A DNA stretch of 64,000 nt from an uncultured Opitutia bacterium (GCA_903825285.1 CAIJZY010000017.1:124001-188000); one strand, 5' to 3'; shown: positions 36,146 to 44,839, numbered from the stretch's first letter. Notes: generated from the sequence alone by a model not told the origin. Made by a program: numbers and translations.

Positions 36146-37915
36146 TCATGGCGGAGTGGGGTCAAAGACCCGCTGCAGGCGCGGCAGGCCGGCCATGGCC
36201 CGCTGCGTGGCGGCAGGCACGTCCGCGGCGGGAACCTCGCGCAGGGTCACCCCGGAGGCCGGGGCGACGGCGAGCAGGTCGGTGAAAAGGTACGTTCCGC
36301 CCAGGACCGGATCGTAGCCAAATTCAAGGTAGGGATGGGCCCAATAGAGGCCGAGCGGCGGCGGGATGGACAGCCGGTGCTCCCCGGTGCGGCGGGCCAG
36401 TTCCTCGAAGTCCGCCTGCAGCGCGAAAAAATCGGCGCGCCGCGCCAGGGCCGCGGCGGTGTTTCCCTGTCGCCCGGCCGGCCGGCGGGCGGCCGGGATG
36501 TCCAGCGCCTGCTCCAATGCCCAGTGCGTGGCCACCAGCCACGCGCCGGCGAGGAAGGCGCCGGCGGTCCAGGCGGCGGCGCGCGTCGCCGCGGCCGGAA
36601 AGAGCCGGTCGAGCAGGAACGCCGCGGCGAGCACGCCCCAGACCTGGGGCACGCAGAAATATTTGGTGGGCCAGAGGGTGCCGGGGACCTTGAGGCTGTG
36701 GCCCCGGGCCAGCGCGACGAGGCCGATCAGCACGACCGCCGGCAGCAGGCACGCGAGCAGCCGGCGCCGGTCGGGCGGCGCGAGGCGCCGGCCCAGGCGC
36801 CAGCTCAGTCCGGCGGCCGCGGCCAACGCGAGGAACTCCGCGGCCCGGATCGCCAGCTCCCAACGCCGATGGCCTTCCAGCCAGGGAGCCGTGAGGCCGA
36901 GGAAGCCGGGCAGGACTTCATTCAGCAGGCCGCCCCCGAGACCCGAGATCACGGCGGCCGGCAGCACGGCGGGATGGGTGGTGAGGTTGAGGAGCAGGCT
37001 GTGGTTTACGTCCTGCCCGCGGGGATTCTGCACCAGCTCGCGACCGATGCGGGGATGGTGAAACCAAACCAGATGGTAATAGGCCATGACCACGAGTGCC
37101 AGCAGCAGCCAGGGCCAGAGGCGGCGGCCGGAGGCCGGCGGGTCCGCGGGCCCGGCCCAGGCGAAGCCGGCGGCGGCCACCACCACCCAGATGCCGGAAA
37201 TGTCGAGCCCGCCCGCGATGAGCAGGGCGAGCAGGCCGCCGGCGAGCCAACCCCGGCCGCCGCGCCGCCGGTAGCGGCCCAGCAGGAGGATCGCGATCAG
37301 CCCGCAAACCAGCGTCTGCGGATAGACGATCAGGGTGTAGAAACCGGTCGTGAATTCGCCCCAGCCGGGCCAGCACCAGGCAAAAAACATGAAGCCGATG
37401 GCGGCGAGCCGCTTCACGCCGAAATCGGCCAGCAGCGCGGCGCCCGCCAGGAGCACGCCGAGGCAGGTAAGGAAATTCACCAGGTTGAAGGCGCGCGCCA
37501 GCGTCCCGGCCGTCGCGTCCGGCCCGGCCCAGGTAACCACGCCGGCGATCCACAGCCGAAGCAGCGGCAGGGAGTGGTCATTGTGGTACAGGCTCATCTG
37601 CCGCGCCAGCGGCAGGCCGTCGCGCGCGACCTGGACAAAGGAGAAATCGTCCCAGCGGAAAAACCCCTGGGTGAAGCCCACGTAGTCGGTCGCCAGCAGC
37701 AGCGCGATGCCGACGGGCACGAGCCAGATCCAGTCCCGGGGCAGGTTTACCGGCGCGAGGAGAAACTGCCAGGCCCGGTCGCCGCGACCGCGGGGCGGGC
37801 CCGCGGCCGCGGGCTGCCAGCGGCGCAGGCCGAGCCACGCGCCCAGGCCGAGCAGGAGCGTGAGCGAGATCCAGCCCGCCAGGAACTGCAGGCCGCGGGC
37901 GTAGACGGGGCCCAT
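36146..37915 (-). CDS. Polytopic membrane protein, GT-C-like
   Basis: A ~589-residue protein with about eleven transmembrane segments and a soluble C-terminal region of ~120 residues. The first extracytoplasmic loop has FFRWDDFSFVQVARDG and YHNDHSLPLLRLWIAG; acidic pairs in this loop are characteristic of GT-C glycosyltransferases that use polyprenyl-linked sugars. The ATG at 37915 (MGPVYARGLQFLAGWISL) is preferred because it is close to the first helix and does not overlap the upstream gene; an ATG at 37972 would add 19 residues and overlap it by 29 bp. Donor and acceptor are unknown. Confidence 0.7.
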   Translation of the reverse strand: MGPVYARGLQFLAGWISLTLLLGLGAWLGLRRWQPAAAGPPRGRGDRAWQFLLAPVNLPRDWIWLVPVGIALLLATDYVGFTQGFFRWDDFSFVQVARDGLPLARQMSLYHNDHSLPLLRLWIAGVVTWAGPDATAGTLARAFNLVNFLTCLGVLLAGAALLADFGVKRLAAIGFMFFAWCWPGWGEFTTGFYTLIVYPQTLVCGLIAILLLGRYRRRGGRGWLAGGLLALLIAGGLDISGIWVVVAAAGFAWAGPADPPASGRRLWPWLLLALVVMAYYHLVWFHHPRIGRELVQNPRGQDVNHSLLLNLTTHPAVLPAAVISGLGGGLLNEVLPGFLGLTAPWLEGHRRWELAIRAAEFLALAAAAGLSWRLGRRLAPPDRRRLLACLLPAVVLIGLVALARGHSLKVPGTLWPTKYFCVPQVWGVLAAAFLLDRLFPAAATRAAAWTAGAFLAGAWLVATHWALEQALDIPAARRPAGRQGNTAAALARRADFFALQADFEELARRTGEHRLSIPPPLGLYWAHPYLEFGYDPVLGGTYLFTDLLAVAPASGVTLREVPAADVPAATQRAMAGLPRLQRVFDPTPP

Positions 37916-37943
37916 GGCCAGCAGGCTGGGAAAGGCGAGGGTG

Positions 37944-38606
37944 CTAGACGGGTACAATCCGAATGATGTCATCCTGCAGTTCGAAGCTGGCGGCGGGGCG
38001 CTTGGCCGCGACCAGCCGGCGAAGGGCGTCGACCGTGGGATAGCCGTGCTCGCCGGTGAAAAAACGCGCGTCGTCGACCAGCACGACGTCCTGCCCGACG
38101 GGTCGGTCGAGCAGAAAGCTCAGTTCTTCCATGATGGGCGTGTCCTTGGTGCCGCGTGCCGAGGGACCGTCGCACCAGTGGCCGTCCAGCCAGTACAGCG
38201 TGGGTCCGGCCAGCGTGGGCGCGAGCCGGGTGAGCTCGGCCGCGCTGTCGCCCAGGTGGAGATGAATGTGCGGCAGGTGGGCCAGGGCCTCCCGGGCCTG
38301 GGCATGCAGCGCCGGGGCGAGCTCGATCGAGTGGATGGCGCGGAATTCGCCGCGCAGCGTGAAGATGGCGTCGCCAAACCAGGTGCCGGTCTCGACCAGC
38401 ACCGGGGTGCCGTGGGTGCGCGCGTAGTGGCGGATGCAGTCATACTTGATGGCGTCGGGGGGCGGCGAGGGGCAGCCGGCGCGGCGCCACTGGGCCACCT
38501 CGGCGGCGCGGCGGCGGCGGAAGCGCCGGTCGCGGCGCCAGTCATGCAGCGGGTGATACCACCCGAGCCGGCGCAGGAGTCTAACGAGGGAGGAGGGCAG
38601 GCGCAT
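37944..38606 (-). CDS. Class I SAM-dependent methyltransferase-like protein
   Basis: A 220-residue protein with a Rossmann-like core: VLVETGTWFGDAIFTLRG (motif I variant), IHSIELAPALHAQAR (acidic end of strand 2), IHLHLGDSAAELTRLAP and TLYWLDGHWCDGP. The LDGHW block recalls a small family of methyltransferases in polysaccharide loci. The N-terminal ~45 residues are very basic (RRDRRFRRRRAAEVAQWRR). Its 5' end overlaps the next methyltransferase by 26 bp, so the two are probably co-translated. Substrate unknown. Confidence 0.75.
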   Translation of the reverse strand: MRLPSSLVRLLRRLGWYHPLHDWRRDRRFRRRRAAEVAQWRRAGCPSPPPDAIKYDCIRHYARTHGTPVLVETGTWFGDAIFTLRGEFRAIHSIELAPALHAQAREALAHLPHIHLHLGDSAAELTRLAPTLAGPTLYWLDGHWCDGPSARGTKDTPIMEELSFLLDRPVGQDVVLVDDARFFTGEHGYPTVDALRRLVAAKRPAASFELQDDIIRIVPV

Positions 38607-39441
38607 CCGGTTTCCGCGCGATGATGGTGTGCATGAAATTGTGGAAGAAGGGCCAGGGCCGGAGGAGGCGGTCGAGCCGCCGGGCGGCCGGCGTGGGCAC
38701 GAAGCGCCGGCGCTCGTTGCGGACCCAGCTCTCGCCCAGCTCGCTCCACAGTCCGGTGTAATGGTGGGTGGGCAGGCTGGCGACGATCTCGAACCCGGCC
38801 CGTCGCACCTGGGCCTCGAACTCCGCGGGTCGCATCCAATACTCGAAGAACGGGCCCTGCCGCGGCTGCACGTGGTAGCGGAAGCCGTCGCGGCCGCGGC
38901 GGTTCACCGGCGGCACCGCCGTCCGCCAGGGCGGGAAATTGCGGGGCCGCAGCGGCCGCAGCAGGTTCCGCGCGGCGTGCTTCCAGCGGCGCAGGACGGT
39001 GAAGCTCGGGACGGAGATGACCGCGATGCCGCCGGGGCGAAGCACGCGGCAGTGCTCCGCGAGCGGCGCCTCCGGCCCGGCGCGAAAGTGCTCGACGACG
39101 CCGAAGGAAAGCAGGCCGGCATAGGCCCCGTCGGGGCAGTCGAGCGCGGCGATGTCGCCGACGCGGATCCGCAGGTGCGGCAAGCGGCGCCGGACCTCGG
39201 CCACCACCGGCGCGTTCAATTCCACGCCCTCGATGTCATAGCCCCGCTGCTGGAGGTATTCGATCACGTGGCCGGGCCCGCACCCGGCCTCGAGGACCCG
39301 CCCGTCCCGCGGCAGGTGCCGCAGCGCGAGCTGCACGGTGTCGTCCTCCGCGCAGTTCCGCACCAGCTGGTCGAACTCCGCGAAATCCCACTCGAACAGG
39401 ATCGTGTGGTCGTGGGGCGGGCTGGGGGCGGCGGGATCCAT
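38581..39441 (-). CDS. Class I SAM-dependent methyltransferase
   Basis: A 286-residue methyltransferase of the Methyltransf_11 kind. Motif I is RVLEAGCGPGHVIEYLQQRG; post-I is IEGVELN; motif II GAYAGLLSFGVVEHF; motif III RVLRPGGIAVISVPSF. The C-terminal region is aromatic-rich and may bind the acceptor. It lies 5 bp downstream of the ABC transporter ATPase gene. Next to Wzt-type exporters, methyltransferases sometimes cap the non-reducing end and terminate the chain; that possibility fits but is unproven here. Confidence 0.87.
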   Translation of the reverse strand: MDPAAPSPPHDHTILFEWDFAEFDQLVRNCAEDDTVQLALRHLPRDGRVLEAGCGPGHVIEYLQQRGYDIEGVELNAPVVAEVRRRLPHLRIRVGDIAALDCPDGAYAGLLSFGVVEHFRAGPEAPLAEHCRVLRPGGIAVISVPSFTVLRRWKHAARNLLRPLRPRNFPPWRTAVPPVNRRGRDGFRYHVQPRQGPFFEYWMRPAEFEAQVRRAGFEIVASLPTHHYTGLWSELGESWVRNERRRFVPTPAARRLDRLLRPWPFFHNFMHTIIARKPDAPALLPR

Positions 39442-39446
39442 CGCGG

Positions 39447-40679
39447 TCAGAGCCGGGTGTGGGACACCTGCATGGAGTTCAGGACGAGGCCGTAGCCCGA
39501 GGGCGCGGCGCAGGGGATCAACGGGTCCTCCGCGCTGATTTCCAGCCGGGCCGCCTCGAACTGCTGGAGGCCGCGTCCGGCCACCGACAGGCCCAGCACG
39601 AGCTTGTAGCTGTCCGCCGCCAGCGCCACGGAATCCTGCGTGAAGACGACCTCATGCGCGCCGGCGGCGAGGTCCAGCGGCGCGCTCCAGCAGGTCTGCA
39701 CCACCACGCCCTCGCTGTTGAGGGCGCTGAGGGCGATGACGAACTGCGCCAGCGGCACCGCGGCGGTCACGTGGACCCGGGCGCGCCAGGACTCGCCGAC
39801 CCGGGCCGAGACCAAGGGGCGGCCGGCGCTCGTTTCGAGCCAGAGGGCGGTGACGAACCCCTCGAGCTGCTGCTCCGGCGTCGGGGCGGGCACGCGCAGC
39901 GGCCGGGCGTCGTCGAGGCCGTGGGCATAGGCCGCGAGCGCATCGCCGGTCGCGCCCTGGAAGGTCACGCGCCCGGAGTCGAGCAGCAGGGCGCGCGTGC
40001 AGAGCTGGCGGATGATGGGGAGATTGTGGCTGACAAAGAGCACGGTGCGGCCCTCGCCGCGGGCGACCGCCTGCATCTTGCCGATGCATTTCTTCTGGAA
40101 GGCGAGGTCGCCGACCGCGAGGACCTCGTCGACAATCAGGATCTCGGGCTCGAGGTGGGCCGCGACGGAGAAGGCGAGGCGGACATACATGCCGCTGGAG
40201 TAATGCTTCACGGGCATCTCGAGGAAGCGATCCACGCCGGCGAACTCGACAATCTCGTCAAAGCGGGCGCGAATCTCCGCCCGCGTGAGGCCGAGGATGG
40301 CGCCGTTGAGGAAGATGTTCTCCCGGCCGGAGAGCTCGGGATGAAACCCCGTGCCGACCTCCAGCAGGCTGGCGATGCGGCCGCGCAGCTTCACGCGTCC
40401 CGTGGTGGGCTCGGTGATGCGCGACAGGATCTTGAGCAGGGTGGATTTGCCGGCGCCATTCCGGCCGATGATGCCGACCACCTCGCCCCGCCCGATCGTG
40501 AACGCCACGTCGCGCAGCGCCCAGAACTCCTCCTGGCGGGCCGCCGCGGTGCCCGACCACCGCCGCAACAGGCCCCGGGCCCCGTGTGTGAGCGTGTCGC
40601 GCAGCGTGTCCGGGCGGACGGCATGGGAGAGCAGATAGCGCTTGCCCAGGTTCTCGACGGTGATGATGGGCTCGGCCAT
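39447..40679 (-). CDS. wzt: Polysaccharide ABC transporter ATP-binding protein with C-terminal carbohydrate-binding domain (Wzt-like)
   Basis: The 410-residue ATPase of a glycan exporter. Walker A is GIIGRNGAGKSTLLK, the ABC signature is KHYSSGMYVRLAFSVA and Walker B is EILIVDEVLAVGD, with switch histidine VSHNLPII. After the ~250-residue nucleotide-binding domain comes a ~150-residue beta-rich domain beginning near EGFVTALWLETSAG. This matches the Wzt C-terminal domain, which in O-antigen systems reads the chain's terminal modification. The ATG at 40679 gives a 2-bp gap to the permease gene. This extended form means substrate recognition is likely glycan-specific. Confidence 0.94.
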   Translation of the reverse strand: MAEPIITVENLGKRYLLSHAVRPDTLRDTLTHGARGLLRRWSGTAAARQEEFWALRDVAFTIGRGEVVGIIGRNGAGKSTLLKILSRITEPTTGRVKLRGRIASLLEVGTGFHPELSGRENIFLNGAILGLTRAEIRARFDEIVEFAGVDRFLEMPVKHYSSGMYVRLAFSVAAHLEPEILIVDEVLAVGDLAFQKKCIGKMQAVARGEGRTVLFVSHNLPIIRQLCTRALLLDSGRVTFQGATGDALAAYAHGLDDARPLRVPAPTPEQQLEGFVTALWLETSAGRPLVSARVGESWRARVHVTAAVPLAQFVIALSALNSEGVVVQTCWSAPLDLAAGAHEVVFTQDSVALAADSYKLVLGLSVAGRGLQQFEAARLEISAEDPLIPCAAPSGYGLVLNSMQVSHTRL

Positions 40680-40681
40680 GG

Positions 40682-41527
40682 TCAGATGATGTCGGCGAAG
40701 CTGCGCTCGGTGCGGCGGAAATACCACAGCCCGCTCACGACCAGGGCGGCCGTGACCGCGATGCCGGTGAGCAGGTCGGGAACGGAGAGCGGCTGATGGC
40801 CCTGCAGCAGGCACCAGCGGAAGCCGTCGATGACGGCGACCATCGGGTTGAAGGAAAAGAGCAGCCGCCAGCTGGGCACGTTGCTCGTGCTGAAGCCGAC
40901 CGGGGACAGGAACACGCCGAGCTGGAGGAGGAACGGCACGACGAAGCGGAAGTCGCGGAAGCGGACGGTGAGCGCGGTGAGCCAGAGCCCGGCGCCCAGC
41001 GCGGCGAGGATGCCGAGCAGGCCGAACAACGGGATCAGCAGGATGCGCCAGTCGGGCCAGAAGTTCCACCAGGCGCAGAGCGCGAGATAGAGCAGGGCCA
41101 CGATCAGGAAATCGATGAGCGCCACGGCCAGCGCGGACAGCGGGACTACGAGCCGTGGAAAATAGACCTTCGAGATGAGGTGCGTGTTGCTCACGAGGCT
41201 GCCGCTGGCGCTCGAGAGCGCGTTGGCAAACAGCTGCCAAGGCAGGAGTCCCGCCATCACCAGCAGCGGGTAGGGGACATCGCCCGAGGGCATGCGGGCC
41301 AGCCGGCCGAAGACAAAGGTGAAGACCACCAGCGTGGCCGCCGGCTGCAGCAGCGCCCAGGCGGCGCCGAGGAAGGTCTGCTTGTAGCGGACCTTGATGT
41401 CGCGCCACGCGAGGAAGCCGAGCAGCTCGCGGTAGCGCCAGAGGTCGCGCCAGTAGTGCGACTCGGTGCGGCCGGCTTCCAGGATGAGCTCGGCGGGGGG
41501 CGCGGCGTTGTCAGCTGGGGCGGTCAC
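40682..41527 (-). CDS. wzm: Polysaccharide ABC transporter permease (Wzm-like)
   Basis: A 281-residue ABC-2 type permease with six transmembrane helices after a cytoplasmic N-terminus. Typical blocks are ELLGFLAWRDIKVRYKQTF, the coupling region, and LGAAWALLQPAATLVVFTFV. FSFNPMVAVIDGFRWCLLQG is characteristic of the O-antigen/teichoic-acid exporter branch. It forms the channel through which an undecaprenyl-linked glycan crosses the inner membrane, with the Wzt protein as motor. The start is GTG at 41527, overlapping the stop of the asnB-fusion gene (GTGA). Confidence 0.94.
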   Translation of the reverse strand: MTAPADNAAPPAELILEAGRTESHYWRDLWRYRELLGFLAWRDIKVRYKQTFLGAAWALLQPAATLVVFTFVFGRLARMPSGDVPYPLLVMAGLLPWQLFANALSSASGSLVSNTHLISKVYFPRLVVPLSALAVALIDFLIVALLYLALCAWWNFWPDWRILLIPLFGLLGILAALGAGLWLTALTVRFRDFRFVVPFLLQLGVFLSPVGFSTSNVPSWRLLFSFNPMVAVIDGFRWCLLQGHQPLSVPDLLTGIAVTAALVVSGLWYFRRTERSFADII

Positions 41528-44500
41528 TCGGGGAGAAGCGAGGCAAGGCGGGCTTGGAATTGCGAATAAGAAAAATGCCGGGCGCGGGCCTGGATCGCCG
41601 CCTCATCCCATGGCCGCTGCAGCGCCCCGGCGAGGGCCGCGGCGATGCCGGGGATGTCGCCGTACTCGACCAGCACGCCGCTCTCCGGCGTGATCACCTC
41701 GGGGACGCCGCCGGCGCGCGCGCCGAGGACCGGCCGGCCCTGGGCCATGGCCTCGAGGAACACCAGGCCGAAGCCCTCCTTGCTGCTGGGCAGCGCGAAA
41801 AGCCGGCACCCGCGGAGCTCGGCGGCCAGCTGGGCGTCGTCAAGGTAGCCGAGGAACTCCACGCCCTGCCCGAGCACGCCATGCTGGCGCGCCAGCTCCT
41901 CCAGGCGGGGCCGGTCCTTGCCCCGGCCGACAATCCGCAGCTTCGCCCCGGGCACGGTGGCGCGTACCGCGGGCAGCGCGGCGATGAGGTGCTCCACGCC
42001 CTTGTAGCGGTCCGCGTAGGTCAGCCGGGCGACGGTGACGATCACCGGCGGGCACGCGGCCAGCGGCTGGCCGCCGGTGATGGGGAAGCAGGGCGCGAGC
42101 GCGTTGGGCACGACGTGGAGGCGCTCCGGGCGCAGGCCCGGGCAGTGCGCGAGCAGCACCCGGCGCGTGTAGTCGCTGACGCAGAAGATGCTGTCGGCGC
42201 CGCGGAGCGCGATGCGCTCGATGAGCGGGAAGTCGCGCCATACCTCAATGCCGTGCGCGATCAGCGTGTAGCGGAGGCGCGGGTTCAGCCGCCGCGCGGC
42301 CCAGGCCACGGGCAGCTGCGCCACGTGCCCGCAGAGGATCCGGTCGCAGCCGCGGGCGAGCCGCAGCGCGCCGGTGATGAACCGGCGCTTGCTGCGGTTG
42401 CACACCTGGCACTCCTGCAGCCGGGAGGTCGCGTGCTTCCGGACATCGAGCGAGTCCACCGCCGCGTCGTTGAGGGCCACGAGGCGCACCGAGCCGTGCC
42501 GCGTCTCCGCGAGCTCGCACAGCGCCTGGAGGTAGATCTGGAGGATGCGGGTGATGCCGCCCTCCGAGGCGAAGATCTCCGGGGCGAGGAGCAGCGTGGG
42601 CCGCGCCCGCGTGACGGGTGGCGGGACCGCAACGACGGCCGGCGCCGGGCGCGGCGCGGCGGGTGCGGGTGCGGGGGCCGCCGTGCGGCGGTTGACGAAG
42701 GCGATGAGCACGGCGAGCGACCAGACCCGCGACCACGCGCGGGGATCGGAGCCGGCCTGAAAGTCGCGCCAGAGTCCCTGCACCGCGGGGCGCGCGAACA
42801 GGCCGCACCGGTCCACGCTGCCGTCGCTGAAGGTGTCGTCCAGGAACGGCCGGAGCTCTCCGCGCATCCACACCGCGAACGGCAGGCTGAAGCCCTGCTT
42901 GGGCCGGCCGGCGAGGCCCGGGGGCAGCAGGTCCGCGACGGCCTCGGCCAGCACGGACTTCGGGCGGCCGGGCGTCGCCTTGAAGGCCGCGGGCTGTCGC
43001 CAGAGCCACTCCACCAGCGGGCGGTCCACGAAGGGGACGCGCAGCTCGAGGGAGTGGCGCATGCTCATCACGTCGCTGTCGCGCAGCAGCACGTCGGCCA
43101 TGTACGTGCGCAGCTCCCAGGCGCTGATGGTGTTGAAGGCATCGGCCCCGGCGAGGTCGGCGCCCAGGGCGGCGAGGGCCGGATGGTGGGGCGGGGCGTC
43201 GCCGAGCACCGCGAGGGCGTCGCGCGAGAGCAGCGCGCGGCGGCCGGGCTCCGCGAACACGCGCCGCTGGAGCGCCCCGAGCTCGCCGAGCGTCCGGGCA
43301 TGCTGGAGGAAGTCGGCGAGCTTGCGCGCGCGGGTGTCGCCGCGCTGCAGCGCGGCAATGAGCGCCGCGCGCACGGGGCCGGGCAGCCGCGTCCAGAGCG
43401 GGAGCCAGCGCGCCAGCCGGGGCAGGTCGCGGAACGAGGGATAGCCCCCGAACAGCTCGTCGCCCCCGAGCCCTGACAGCGCGACGGTCACGCCGCCGGC
43501 GCGCGCGGCGCGGCTCACGTAATAGGTGTTCACGCCATCCCCGGTCGGCTGGTCAAGGGCGCCGAGCAGCGCGTCGAGGTCGCGCGCCACCATGGCGCCG
43601 GTGAGGATGCTGGCGTGGTGCTGTGCGCCGCAGAACCGCGCGGTCGCCGCCGCGGCGACCGCCTCGGAGTAGCCGGCCTCGTCGAACCCGAGCGAGAAGG
43701 TGCGCAGCGGCGCGCCGCCCGCCCGGCTCATGAGCCCGACCACGGCGGCCGAGTCGAGTCCGCCGGAGAGGAAGGCCCCGACGGGCACGTCGGCCACGAC
43801 ATGGGCGCGAATCGTGTCGTCGAGCTGGTGGCGCAGCGCGCGGATGAACTCGGGCCGGCTGCCGGCGACGGGCAGGTCGCGCGGCACGGCGGCGAAATTC
43901 CAGAACGTGCGCGGCTCAAGGCGGCCCGCGCGGAACCGGGCGCACTCGCCGGGCAGCAGGCTGCGGATGCCCCGGTAGATCGTCCGCGGGGCGGGCACGG
44001 CGAACCACGCGAGGTAGTCGGCGACGGCGACGGGATCGATCTCGCCCGCGGCGAAGCCGGACGCCAGCAGGGCGTTCAGCTCCGAGGCGAACAGCAGCCG
44101 GCCGCCGTCCTCGCGGACGTAGAGCGGCTTGATGCCCAGCGGGTCGCGGGCGAGGAAGAGGCTTTGCTCCGCGCAGTCCCAGACGGCGAAGGCGAACATG
44201 CCCCGCAGCCGCGGCAGGCAGGCCTCGCCCCAGCGGGCGTAGGCGGCCAGCAGCACCTCCGTGTCGCACTGCGTGCGGAACACCCAGCCGCCCGCGGCCA
44301 GCTCGTCGCGCAGCGCGCGGAAGTTGTAGATCGCCCCGTTGAAGACGAGGTGGAAGCGCCCGTCGTCCGTGACCATCGGCTGGTGGCCGTGGGCCGGATC
44401 GAAAATCGCCAGCCGCCGCATGCCGATCGTGGCGTCGCCGTGCGACACGAGTCCGTCGTCATCCGGGCCGCGGTGCCGCATGGCATCGCACATCCTCCCG

Positions 44501-44562
44501 ACGGCCGTCGTGCGGGCCTCCAGGGAATCACGGGCACTGACCACTCCGGCTATGCCACACAT
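41524..44562 (-). CDS. Fusion of glutamine-hydrolysing asparagine synthase-like enzyme and GT4 glycosyltransferase
   Basis: A single 1012-residue reading frame. Residues 1-~624 are a complete AsnB-type protein: Cys2 nucleophile in MCGIAGVVS, RHRGPDDDG, LVFNGAIYNFRALRDEL, the synthetase P-loop VGAFLSGGLDSAAVVGL and ALSGLGGDELFGGY. A proline/alanine-rich linker spans about 625-655. Residues ~655-1012 are a GT4 enzyme with TLLLAPEIFASEGGITRIL, VIVTVARLTYADRYKGVEHL and the motif SSKEGFGLVFLEAMAQGRPV. AsnB homologues in polysaccharide loci amidate uronic acids or remain unassigned; combining one with a glycosyltransferase suggests amide transfer and glycosylation on the same intermediate. The ATG at 44562 is required to expose Cys2. 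It heads the polysaccharide run. Confidence 0.92.
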   Translation of the reverse strand: MCGIAGVVSARDSLEARTTAVGRMCDAMRHRGPDDDGLVSHGDATIGMRRLAIFDPAHGHQPMVTDDGRFHLVFNGAIYNFRALRDELAAGGWVFRTQCDTEVLLAAYARWGEACLPRLRGMFAFAVWDCAEQSLFLARDPLGIKPLYVREDGGRLLFASELNALLASGFAAGEIDPVAVADYLAWFAVPAPRTIYRGIRSLLPGECARFRAGRLEPRTFWNFAAVPRDLPVAGSRPEFIRALRHQLDDTIRAHVVADVPVGAFLSGGLDSAAVVGLMSRAGGAPLRTFSLGFDEAGYSEAVAAAATARFCGAQHHASILTGAMVARDLDALLGALDQPTGDGVNTYYVSRAARAGGVTVALSGLGGDELFGGYPSFRDLPRLARWLPLWTRLPGPVRAALIAALQRGDTRARKLADFLQHARTLGELGALQRRVFAEPGRRALLSRDALAVLGDAPPHHPALAALGADLAGADAFNTISAWELRTYMADVLLRDSDVMSMRHSLELRVPFVDRPLVEWLWRQPAAFKATPGRPKSVLAEAVADLLPPGLAGRPKQGFSLPFAVWMRGELRPFLDDTFSDGSVDRCGLFARPAVQGLWRDFQAGSDPRAWSRVWSLAVLIAFVNRRTAAPAPAPAAPRPAPAVVAVPPPVTRARPTLLLAPEIFASEGGITRILQIYLQALCELAETRHGSVRLVALNDAAVDSLDVRKHATSRLQECQVCNRSKRRFITGALRLARGCDRILCGHVAQLPVAWAARRLNPRLRYTLIAHGIEVWRDFPLIERIALRGADSIFCVSDYTRRVLLAHCPGLRPERLHVVPNALAPCFPITGGQPLAACPPVIVTVARLTYADRYKGVEHLIAALPAVRATVPGAKLRIVGRGKDRPRLEELARQHGVLGQGVEFLGYLDDAQLAAELRGCRLFALPSSKEGFGLVFLEAMAQGRPVLGARAGGVPEVITPESGVLVEYGDIPGIAAALAGALQRPWDEAAIQARARHFSYSQFQARLASLLPE

Positions 44563-44839
44563 CGCGGAAAGTTGGGAAGGCTTCGCCCCGTCACTTCCCG
44601 TGGGAAGGGACCGGCCGGATGGCCAGACGGGCACAAAGCCATGACGGCGCAGTTTAGGGCTAAACCGCTAATAATAAGAGGCCAACGCTAACCCGAGATG
44701 ATGGCAATAGCGGGCTTATTCCCTATCGGACGGAGTAAACGGTGCCTGAAGTCGGACTACGGGAGGGAAATTTCCCCGTTCAACGGCTTCCATCACCCAA
44801 TCTAGCTGTCATTTCTGCTGTCCGCGGCGTCCGGGGCAC
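44563..44839 (-). promoter_or_regulatory. Intergenic region, probable promoter/operator of the polysaccharide gene run
   Basis: At 277 bp this is the longest gap before the cluster and is visibly richer in A and T than its surroundings at about 44640-44830. It precedes the first gene of a 35-kb one-directional run, so a main promoter is expected. It contains a perfect 12-bp palindrome GGGAAATTTCCC at 44765-44776 and an inverted repeat CTTCCC-GT-GGGAAG at 44594-44607, just upstream of asnB. On the minus strand a TATTAT stretch near 44670 could serve as a -10 element, but no good -35 accompanies it. No gene is seen here. The regulatory role is inferred. Confidence 0.4.

Noticed and set aside
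9168..44562. Wzx-type flippase within the cluster
   Set aside because: The polytopic proteins at 11371, 16380, 21905 and 36146 match ligase/polymerase/GT-C topology better than the 12-14-helix MATE-like Wzx pattern, and no Wzx motif was seen.
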